Assembly: GCF_900167465.1 (NCBI RefSeq)
Contig: NZ_FUWR01000002.1
Location: 141,805-205,804 of the forward strand
Length of the DNA stretch: 64,000 nt
Source: Trichlorobacter thiogenes
GTDB lineage: Bacteria > Desulfobacterota > Desulfuromonadia > Geobacterales > Pseudopelobacteraceae
Direction: 5' to 3'
In this document: piece after piece, positions 39,807 through 46,762 of the stretch
Numbering within the stretch: position 1 is the stretch's first letter
Layout of the letters: the number at the start of each line of letters is the position of its first letter
The notes under the pieces: generated by a model
Seen by the model: the letters and a program-made list of their open reading frames with translations, nothing else
Database searches by the model: none
What the model was told of the DNA's origin: nothing
Program-made: the position numbers and the translations under genes

Positions 39807-41122
39807 TGCCCGGCTCCAGCCAACCTGACAGCTTGTTCCTGACGATAGATTGCCTGAGCAAGGCGTGGGAGGCTAATTGACACGCCTGGTTCCAGATTGG
39901 ATCGCTGCAAAAGCTTTTTAGTATCCTTTTCTCCTTGTAGAACAGCTACTATTATATCTCGTATGCTTAAACGTCCTTCTTTTGGCGGCGATTCTAATGA
40001 TTTTGCCCACGCTTCCGGCAATTCTGAAATTTTTCCAAGAATCGTATTGAGCAGTTCGCGAATCTTGTATGAATTTACAAACTCGGCTTCTGGCAATTTG
40101 GCGACAGCTTCAGAGAGGGCGTAAGTCACGCTAGCAGGTGTTGGTGCTTGAACCTCGTTCAGAAGATCGAAAGGCATGACCGCCCCTGCGAGGACAGGCG
40201 GTAGTTCTCGATAACTGCACAACAAGGAAGAGGAATATAGCGCTTCACACCACCAAAGTGTGTTTAGTCTCAAATGGTCAGCTTTCCTTTGTTCCTCGCT
40301 TTGCTTGACGGCATCTTGCAACCAGCTGCGTTGAGCACTTAAAAGCTCTTTGGCAGACTCAAGCTGGTGTGTTTCGTGTTGTTCTAGTTGTTTTATTAAT
40401 CCATTTTGGCTCTTAGCAATTTCAGCCCTAACAAGATCTAAATGGTCAGCGAGCAATGCCGTCATTCGATCAGTAAATTCCCAAGACCAATGTTGCTGCT
40501 GATTTGACCAATAAGGGTTATTATTTTCAACAGTATTACCCTTGTAATTTTGGCCTGAAGCAGCCGCAACTCTATTCAAAAGCGTATCACGGTTTACCTT
40601 GGCAACTTTTGTTTCTTCATATTCAAGTTGTTGAATTTTCTTTGTTGCCGGAGCGCGTTTTGCCTCTGTGACATTAGGAACTATCAGTGAAACTGACTCC
40701 GAAATTTTTGACCACTCTGCCAGCATGCCTCTAACGACAGGTTCCTCTCGCCCCAAGCGTACCAAAGAAAGTGTATCCGTAGCGGTGTAAGACAGCACGA
40801 TAGCGCTTAAACCGTCTGCGACCTGATTGCAGGCATCAAGTAAAATTGCGCGATAGATAAACATAGGCGGATCAGTATGGACAGAGAGCACTGAAGTCCA
40901 GACCTCGGCCAATGCGTCGGCAGCCATAATTATTGCCGGGTCGTCGGAGGGGATGTCAGGATCAAGACCTGCCAGCACGGCACGAATCATAAGCGGCGGC
41001 GACTCTTTAAGCTTTTGAGCAACGTTTTTCGCTGCTGATTCGATCTTTGCAAAACGCTCGTCATTGCCATCCAACTTTTCAATAAGACCTGCCTTGTTGA
41101 GACTTTTCAGTAGTTCTGACAT
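39803..41122 (-). CDS. GTPase-associated system helical (GASH)-like protein
   Basis: A 439-residue, mostly helical protein. Segments of note are MSELLKSLNKAGLIEKLDGNDE, LMIRAVLAGLDPDIP and a long charged coiled coil around residues 245-295 (EIAKSQNGLIKQLEQHETHQ). Position between the effector and the GTPases fits the GASH component of GTPase-centred systems. There is no catalytic motif. GGAATGGAGG lies nine bases before the ATG at 41122, favoured over an upstream in-frame start at 41143. Its 3' end overlaps the GTPase1 start by four bases. Confidence 0.68.
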   Translation of the reverse strand: MSELLKSLNKAGLIEKLDGNDERFAKIESAAKNVAQKLKESPPLMIRAVLAGLDPDIPSDDPAIIMAADALAEVWTSVLSVHTDPPMFIYRAILLDACNQVADGLSAIVLSYTATDTLSLVRLGREEPVVRGMLAEWSKISESVSLIVPNVTEAKRAPATKKIQQLEYEETKVAKVNRDTLLNRVAAASGQNYKGNTVENNNPYWSNQQQHWSWEFTDRMTALLADHLDLVRAEIAKSQNGLIKQLEQHETHQLESAKELLSAQRSWLQDAVKQSEEQRKADHLRLNTLWWCEALYSSSLLCSYRELPPVLAGAVMPFDLLNEVQAPTPASVTYALSEAVAKLPEAEFVNSYKIRELLNTILGKISELPEAWAKSLESPPKEGRLSIRDIIVAVLQGEKDTKKLLQRSNLEPGVSISLPRLAQAIYRQEQAVRLAGAGQ

Positions 41123-41145
41123 CAATGACCTCCATTCCTTCAATA

Positions 41146-42921
41146 TTATTGAGCATGTACCTGTATATATTTTTGGATGATTTTATTGTTCGGAAAATCA
41201 GCAAGTACTGACTGCAATAGCGCAAATGGAGTTACAATCGCGCCCTGGTCGCATCGTATCCATATCCTCTGCCACAAATCAACTGGTCTCGGATTGTTTT
41301 CAACATCTCGCCGCCTACCCCCTGCACGCTCCCAAAGAGCACGGGCATCTGCAGTGTCTGGATAGTTGTCTGCAAGCAGTTCAATCAGATCCATTGGCAG
41401 TGTTTGCCCACCTGAAGAGTAAACCGGCCCCTTCGTAGCATGCATAGCGAGAACAGGTATTTCATGCTGAGATGGCAATAAATGATTTGAGTTGCGCAGG
41501 AGTAAGATCAATGCTTCTGCAGAAGCACGTGCGGCAAATTTACGATACCGATCATCCTTGAATTTATCGCCAAAATCTGAAACTCCTTTTGCAATAATTG
41601 CCGGAATTTTATGTGCTTCGGCAAGCGCTGCCAAGCCGCTAGCCTCCATTTCTACCCCTAATACCTTCCTCATCGACACAGAAAGCTTTGGAAAAAGTTG
41701 ATCGTCCACCTTTACTGCGGCTCCAGTTGCTATCGGAGCTACATGGATTTGGAAATTAGCCGGTTGCGGTAGTTGTGTCGGAAACCGACTACACAAATCT
41801 TCAATATAGGATTTTCCTTGATCAGTTAGAGTTAGCGGCTCCGTAATCCATTTTTTTTGCGTGAGGTGCTCCAGAACCTTTGACCAATTCGGGCATTGAC
41901 TTTCGAAATCCGCTTGCGCCTTAGGATCAATGCAATTCAGTAAACATTTCAATACCCAGTTTTCTTGGCATTCATACGTAAGTCGTGGGCGTTCCTCCAT
42001 CCAAGAGGGCGTACCCGCAAACTTCACAGCTTGCATCTGCTGAACCCACACTTCTGAAGGTCGATACTGGAGCATGTCATATTCAAAAGTTTCATGCCCC
42101 GATTCCACTCTCGATTTACCGGAATCATACGACCATAACCGCTCTCCGAAAATGACATCTCCCAACGCAACCTCTCCACGACGCCCAGCGCATATACCAC
42201 TCATTGCAAGGCACTTCACCGAAGAACTACAGATTATACTACTAGCAACAGCTTGCGTTTGTTCCCGCCCCATATAGCCAGCGTAGGTGGCACGTATGCT
42301 TATCGGAACTCCACTGTTTGTAGCAAACTGAGCATCGGCAACGATTCGCCCTGAGAGATCGGGGGCCATCCTCCACCCAGGAGCAATAATCCCATCACGA
42401 ACAGAAAGAACCTCATCAAATTCATCTTTTAATGCACACAACAGTAGAATATCAATTGGCTGAGATTGCGATGAATGACTTTTGGATTGATCTATAGAAC
42501 TCGAAACAATTAGTTTAGCAGGTATTGTAGAAGCAGGTAAATCATCAACTAATCTCCGTGATTCTGCTGCAACTCCATCAATCGTAATTCTTGCCTTTAC
42601 AACTTGTTCTGAAGTCCAATTCATAGGGTCACTCCAATACTCTGCTTTCATTCGTAGTCGTCGAGCAAGATCGTCATCTATTGTTGAAATTGCTAATGAA
42701 GCATCGGACCATAGAGCCACCAATTTCGGATTTGGTCGATTGAGTTTTGTATCTTCTCCCCGAGCAGATGCGAGATACATCCTTGTTTCATCAACTGCCT
42801 GCCAGACTTTTCTAATTGCTTCAGGCTGTGTAGGTTCTTGAGGCATCCCAGCAATTGGCAGTGCTTGCAATAGCTTCATAATTTCAGGCAAGACTTGATC
42901 GATTGACGAAATAAATTCCAT
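41146..42921 (-). CDS. Nucleoside phosphorylase-fold (PNP/MTAN) predicted effector with N-terminal helical and C-terminal adaptor-like domains
   Basis: A 591-residue first gene of the operon. Residues 1-150 are helical. Residues ~157-480 form a purine nucleoside phosphorylase/MTA nucleosidase domain: ILLLCALKDEFDEV (157-170) with the acidic pair, MSGICAG (240-246), GVEMEA (422-427) and the catalytic-type Asp in GVSDFGD (446-452). Residues ~290-390 are an insertion containing a winged-helix-like stretch (WSKVLEHLTQKKWITEP). Residues ~508-587 are a compact tail (LWERAGGRRRDVEN) shared with the GAP1-like protein. AGGAGGT lies upstream. The likely role is cleavage of a nucleoside-type metabolite on activation; this is unproven. 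Confidence 0.78.
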   Translation of the reverse strand: MEFISSIDQVLPEIMKLLQALPIAGMPQEPTQPEAIRKVWQAVDETRMYLASARGEDTKLNRPNPKLVALWSDASLAISTIDDDLARRLRMKAEYWSDPMNWTSEQVVKARITIDGVAAESRRLVDDLPASTIPAKLIVSSSIDQSKSHSSQSQPIDILLLCALKDEFDEVLSVRDGIIAPGWRMAPDLSGRIVADAQFATNSGVPISIRATYAGYMGREQTQAVASSIICSSSVKCLAMSGICAGRRGEVALGDVIFGERLWSYDSGKSRVESGHETFEYDMLQYRPSEVWVQQMQAVKFAGTPSWMEERPRLTYECQENWVLKCLLNCIDPKAQADFESQCPNWSKVLEHLTQKKWITEPLTLTDQGKSYIEDLCSRFPTQLPQPANFQIHVAPIATGAAVKVDDQLFPKLSVSMRKVLGVEMEASGLAALAEAHKIPAIIAKGVSDFGDKFKDDRYRKFAARASAEALILLLRNSNHLLPSQHEIPVLAMHATKGPVYSSGGQTLPMDLIELLADNYPDTADARALWERAGGRRRDVENNPRPVDLWQRIWIRCDQGAIVTPFALLQSVLADFPNNKIIQKYIQVHAQ

Positions 42922-43277
42922 GCTTAACTTACAACCTCCTATTTCCAGGTTCTTTATAAACTTTCGATTAATGGCAAGCTAAACTTCTATCTACCCCTTC
43001 TATTATCCTCAAGCATCTCCACCGACATCGCATACCTGAGCCGCCAAGCCATCTTGATCGGCCGCTCGCGCTCGTAGTTCATGCTATCCACCGGGCAAAA
43101 AAACAGAACACTCCCCGGTTTTCGTAGCATTTCCACCACGAATCAGGCTCATATCCCATGAGCGTTTAGCTTTGTCGAGATGGTCAGTCATCAAATGATT
43201 TCCTGAAAATAAATACTCAACCCCTGTTAAACTCCTCCTTAAATCCCCTGACACCATCAAGAATCTGATCGAACGAA
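42922..43277. other. Intergenic region upstream of the GTPase operon
   Basis: It carries the ribosome-binding site of the phosphorylase-fold gene, an AT-rich stretch with TATAAA on the minus strand (about 42953-42958), and a 31-codon minus-strand ORF (42987-43082) ending MSVEMLEDNRRGR that looks like the tail of a lost gene. Copy A of the ~62-bp repeat is at 43101-43162. No full gene is supported. Confidence 0.5.
43101..43162. repeat. ~62-bp repeat, copy A (left of KilA-N gene)
   Basis: AAACAGAACACTCCCCGG is followed by TTTTCGTAGCATTTCCACCA, CGAATCAGGCTCAT and CCCATGAG. The same ordered blocks occur at 44183 and 44248. Confidence 0.8.
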
Positions 43278-44111
43278 TCATCGATCCTGCTTCAGCTTTT
43301 TAGTCACATTCGTTGAAGTCAGCACCCGCATCTGGCGGATGGCGATTTCGTTCAGACGCCGAAGCCGTTCGCCCTGCGTCAGCCCCATGTGGATCAGTTC
43401 CGCATTCATACTCTCAATATTGGCCAGAACCAGAAGCTGTTCGACGGTCGCGTGGTCACGCATATTGCCCTCAGCCTGTGGATTGCCATCACGCCACTCG
43501 CGGGCGGTTTCGCCGAACAGGGCGACATTCAGCAGATCGGCTTCATTGGCATAGGTGACAGCGGCCTGGGCGGCGGTAACTTCATCCGGGATAAGATGCA
43601 GCTTGATGGCATCGGTGTGAATACGATAGTTGAGTTTGGAAAGGGTGCGGTTCAGATTCCAGGCCAGCGACAGCCGCCGGTTTTCATCGTCTTTGAGGCG
43701 CTGGAACTCCTTGATCAGATAAAGCTTGAACTCAACCGATATCCAGGAGGCAAATTCAAAGGCGATATCCTTGTGTGCGAAGGTACCGCCGTACCTCCCT
43801 GACCGGGAGACCATTCCTATGGCATTGGTTGCATCAATCCATTGGCGCGGCGTCAGGACGAAGCTGTTGAGCCCGGCTCTGTTTTTAAACCCCTCGAATT
43901 CGATGGGTTTAAAAACAGGATTATTCAATTGTTCCCATATGCCAAGAAATTCTACGGTATTGCGGTTTCTCATCCAGTTCTGAATGACGATATCCGATCG
44001 ATCCGGTTCTTTGTGTTTGGCGATGTCTGTCAGAGAAATATAGTCATCATCGGATCGATGCTGAACGGTAACGACCGTTCCCTGCACCTCAATCGTGTTT
44101 CGTTTTGCCAT
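43278..44111 (-). CDS. KilA-N domain DNA-binding protein
   Basis: A 277-residue protein. The N-terminal KilA-N domain is marked by DDYISLTDIAKHKEPDRSD, VIQNWMRNRNTVEFLGIWE, WIDATNAIGMVSRSGRYGGT and AFEFASWISVEFKLYLIKEF. The C-terminal part is helical (EQLLVLANIESMNAELIHMG). KilA-N proteins are common in phages and mobile elements and as stand-alone chromosomal genes, and bind DNA; their function is often unknown. The start at 44111 follows AAGGAG; an in-frame GTG at 44117 overlaps that element and is rejected. Repeat copies flank the gene on both sides. Confidence 0.88.
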   Translation of the reverse strand: MAKRNTIEVQGTVVTVQHRSDDDYISLTDIAKHKEPDRSDIVIQNWMRNRNTVEFLGIWEQLNNPVFKPIEFEGFKNRAGLNSFVLTPRQWIDATNAIGMVSRSGRYGGTFAHKDIAFEFASWISVEFKLYLIKEFQRLKDDENRRLSLAWNLNRTLSKLNYRIHTDAIKLHLIPDEVTAAQAAVTYANEADLLNVALFGETAREWRDGNPQAEGNMRDHATVEQLLVLANIESMNAELIHMGLTQGERLRRLNEIAIRQMRVLTSTNVTKKLKQDR

Positions 44112-44182
44112 TGTCACTCCTTGTTGCCGACAATGTATATCAGGCAGAAAATTTCGTAATGTCGCCCGTCTAAGGAATTGGG

Positions 44183-44246
44183 AAAATCAGGACACTCCCC
44201 GATTTTCGTAGCATTTCTACCACGGATCAGGTTCATGTTCCATCAG
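44183..44246. repeat. ~62-bp repeat, copy B
   Basis: AAAATCAGGACACTCCCCG, then ATTTTCGTAGCATTTCTACC, ACGGATCAGGTTCATG and TTCCATCAG. It matches copy A and is directly followed by copy C. Confidence 0.8.
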
Positions 44247-44247
44247 T

Positions 44248-44309
44248 AAAAAGACAGGACACTCCCGGATTTTCGCAGCATTTCCACCACAAAACCGGCT
44301 CATGGAATC
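44248..44309. repeat. ~62-bp repeat, copy C
   Basis: AAAAAGACAGGACACTCCCG, then GATTTTCGCAGCATTTCC, ACCACAAAACCGGCTCATGG. It is the most diverged of the three copies and in tandem with copy B. Confidence 0.75.
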
Positions 44310-44382
44310 TGTGGGGTCAGGCTTCAAGGTTGATACGTTGTAGTTTCAATCCTGGCACGTTGGAAGACCCCATTGCTACTTA

Positions 44383-44564
44383 AGGCACTCGGCAGTAAAT
44401 AAACATATCATCTTGCATCTCATCTTCGTGCCATATTTCGCTGCGCCTCAATCACAAAATCCTCAACGTAGAACAACTACGTCTGCGGTTTTGCTCAATC
44501 GGCACAGCAAAATCTGACATAAATCTGAGCGCCATCTGGCACATTTATTTACTGCCGAGTGCCT
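44383..44564. repeat. 182-bp element bounded by 21-bp perfect inverted repeats
   Basis: The left end AGGCACTCGGCAGTAAATAA (44383 on) is the exact reverse complement of the right end (21 bp, 44544-44564). The interior holds smaller stems, for example ACGTAG-AACAA-CTACGT and TTTTGCT...AGCAAAA. There is no ORF worth naming. It looks like a miniature inverted-repeat element or structured repeat. No clear target duplication is seen. Confidence 0.65.
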
Positions 44565-44640
44565 AAAAGGCGCGGCTGGATAGTGCCGCCGTATGCAATA
44601 AGGGCTACAGCAGGGCCTGCAATTTTCAGTTTCAGGTAAG

Positions 44641-44685
44641 TAAATAAAGTGAAGCCTCACCAGACATTAGATCTGATGAGGCTTC
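44641..44685 (-). terminator. Rho-independent terminator of the GAPDH gene
   Basis: A 14-bp stem with one mismatch (44651-44664 with 44672-44685), followed on the minus strand by ACTTTATTTA. Confidence 0.75.
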
Positions 44686-44711
44686 ATTGCAGCGGGGGCC
44701 GGGAGGCTGGC

Positions 44712-46154
44712 TTAGTTAGGCAGCGACGGCAGCTCAATCCCCGCCATTTTCTGCACCATCCGCACTACCTGACAGCTGTAACCAAACTCATTATCGTACC
44801 AGACATACAGCACGCAGCGGTTACCCTGGACAATGGTGGCCAGGGAGTCAACCACGCCGGCATGGCGTGAGCCGACAAAGTCGCTGGAGACCACTTCCGG
44901 TGACACCACGTAATCAATCTGGTTCTGCAGCGGTGAGTTGAGGGCGGTATCCCGCAGGAAGCTGTTCAGCTCCTTGACGTTGGTTTCCTGTCCCAGCCCC
45001 AGATTCAGGATCGCCAGGGAGACGTTGGGGGTTGGCACCCGGATGGCATTGCCGGTCAGCTTGCCAGCCAGATCAGGGATGACTTTGGCAACGGCTTTGG
45101 CAGCGCCGGTCTCGGTAATAACCATGTTCAGCGGGGCACTGCGGCCACGGCGTGAACCTTTGTGGTAGTTGTCGATCAGGTTCTGGTCATTGGTGTAGGA
45201 GTGGCAGGTCTCCACATGGCCGTGCTGGATGGTGAAACGGTCATGGATCGCCTTCAGCACCGGCACAATGGCGTTGGTGGTACAGCTGGCAGCGGAGAAG
45301 ATGGTTTCGTTCTCAACGATCAGTTCGTTGTTGACCCCGGCCACCACGTTGGGGATATCACCCTTGCCCGGTGCGGTCAGGATTACCTTGCTGATCCCCT
45401 TGGCTTGCAGGTGGCGGCCCAGTCCTTCGCGGTCGCGCCATTTGCCGGTGTTGTCGATCAGGATGGCGTTGTTGATGCCATAGGCGGTGTAGTCTACATT
45501 TTCCGGGGCATCGGCGTAGATGATCCTGATCATGTTGCCGTTAGCGATGATGGCGTTTTCTTCCTCATCCACGGTGATGATGCCGCTGAACTGGCCGTGG
45601 ATCGAGTCACGACGCAGTAGGCTGGCACGCTTGAGCAGGTCGTCGGCACTGCCTTTACGCACTACCGCTGCCCGCAGGCGCAGCTTCTCGCCGCTGCCTG
45701 ATTTTTCAACCAGCAGTCGGGCCAGCAGACGGCCGATCCGACCAAAGCCGTACAGTACAATATCCTGTGGCTCATCCAGCAGGGTGTGGCGTCCGGTGTT
45801 GACCGTTGCCAGTTCGCCCCGGAGGTAGTCACTGACACTGGTGGTTGCCTGTTGGTTACCAAAACCAACGGCAAGCTTACCGATATCGATCCGGGCCGGG
45901 GCCAGATCAAGCTGGCAGATGGCCTCGACAATCGGCAGGGTTTTAAGTGCTGACAGCTCTTCATCAATGATCAGACGGGCAAAGCGGTGGGCCTTGAGAA
46001 TATCGATGGTGGTGCTGTGTACCAGTGAACGGCCATAGACCGTGCAGACAATGTTCCGTTCGCGGTAGAGCTGGCCAACCAGGGGCAGCATCTGCTCTGC
46101 TGCCTCTTCCAGTCCTTGCCATTCCTTCAGGTGATCTTCCTGTTTGCTTTTCAT
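44712..46154 (-). CDS. Glyceraldehyde-3-phosphate dehydrogenase, long form
   Basis: A 480-residue protein. The GAPDH domain begins near residue 125 (QDIVLYGFGRIGRLLARLL, the NAD(P)-binding GxGxxG) and contains the catalytic Cys in FSAASCTTNAIVPVLKAIHD and WYDNEFGYSCQVVRM near the end. The first ~120 residues are an extra helical region absent from ordinary ~335-residue GAPDH. Long forms of this type are known in several proteobacteria. It oxidises glyceraldehyde 3-phosphate with phosphate, or the reverse in gluconeogenesis. It is transcribed alone. Confidence 0.9.
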   Translation of the reverse strand: MKSKQEDHLKEWQGLEEAAEQMLPLVGQLYRERNIVCTVYGRSLVHSTTIDILKAHRFARLIIDEELSALKTLPIVEAICQLDLAPARIDIGKLAVGFGNQQATTSVSDYLRGELATVNTGRHTLLDEPQDIVLYGFGRIGRLLARLLVEKSGSGEKLRLRAAVVRKGSADDLLKRASLLRRDSIHGQFSGIITVDEEENAIIANGNMIRIIYADAPENVDYTAYGINNAILIDNTGKWRDREGLGRHLQAKGISKVILTAPGKGDIPNVVAGVNNELIVENETIFSAASCTTNAIVPVLKAIHDRFTIQHGHVETCHSYTNDQNLIDNYHKGSRRGRSAPLNMVITETGAAKAVAKVIPDLAGKLTGNAIRVPTPNVSLAILNLGLGQETNVKELNSFLRDTALNSPLQNQIDYVVSPEVVSSDFVGSRHAGVVDSLATIVQGNRCVLYVWYDNEFGYSCQVVRMVQKMAGIELPSLPN

Positions 46155-46245
46155 ACCGTTGTTCCCCTCGGATAAAATAAAAACTCGTAATCATCTGCCG
46201 AGTAGCGGCATCTGTCAAGAGTCAGTCACATTTTTGCAGCAAGCG

Positions 46246-46728
46246 TTACCGTTCCTGAATGACCTGTCCCTGGCTGACAAAGGAGATCCCCTGGCCTGAG
46301 GTGGCGCCGATCATGACCGCCTCAATGACCGGTGCGCTGATGGGACGCTGAGATTCCCAGCGGACAATGAACTTGGGGGCAAAACCGCCGCTGGTGTCTT
46401 TTTCTTCAAGGTGGATATAGCTGGAGGTAAGTGGTGTCAGGCCAAGGGGGGAGGGGGCGTAGCGGCGGATCAGCCTGCCGCTGTGGTCATAGTAGTCAAT
46501 GGCGGTCACCACCATGCCATCTCTGGGATCAGTATTTCTCAGGGTCAGGGTAATGGCCAGATTATAGGGGTTGGCCCGTGGCCCGGTAAAGACATGGGAG
46601 TAGGCCGGGACATAGACGGTCTGCCCCCGTGAGCGTTGAGGTTCTGCGGACCAACAGAGTGCTGGTAGGAGCGAAAGGCAAAAAAGAGCGGCGGCAAGGG
46701 TGGTTCGTGACCGGTTGAACAGCGTCAT
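46246..46728 (-). CDS. DUF3124 exported protein
   Basis: A 160-residue protein with an N-terminal signal-like segment (RTTLAAALFCLSLLPALCWS, cleavage likely near SAEP). The mature part carries QTVYVPAYSHVFTGP and NLAITLTLRNTDPRD, typical of DUF3124, a periplasmic family of unknown function. AGGAGG lies before the ATG at 46728; the longer in-frame extension would overlap the HyfB-like stop and is rejected. It lies 34 bp downstream of the HyfB-like gene and may share its transcript. Confidence 0.82.
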   Translation of the reverse strand: MTLFNRSRTTLAAALFCLSLLPALCWSAEPQRSRGQTVYVPAYSHVFTGPRANPYNLAITLTLRNTDPRDGMVVTAIDYYDHSGRLIRRYAPSPLGLTPLTSSYIHLEEKDTSGGFAPKFIVRWESQRPISAPVIEAVMIGATSGQGISFVSQGQVIQER

Positions 46729-46762
46729 GGCAGCCTCCTGATGAAGTCGGAATAGGGGTAGT

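Noticed and set aside
43084..43281. 65-codon minus-strand ORF left of the KilA-N gene
   Set aside because: Most of it is the 62-bp repeat and its flank, and other repeat copies do not keep the frame open.
44321..44380. GTTTCAATCC stretch that recalls CRISPR repeats
   Set aside because: It occurs once only, with no spacer-repeat periodicity and no cas genes.
45162..45620. 152-codon plus-strand ORF inside the GAPDH gene
   Set aside because: It is a shadow of a confidently assigned coding sequence on the other strand; the same holds for many long opposite-strand frames in the high-GC genes.
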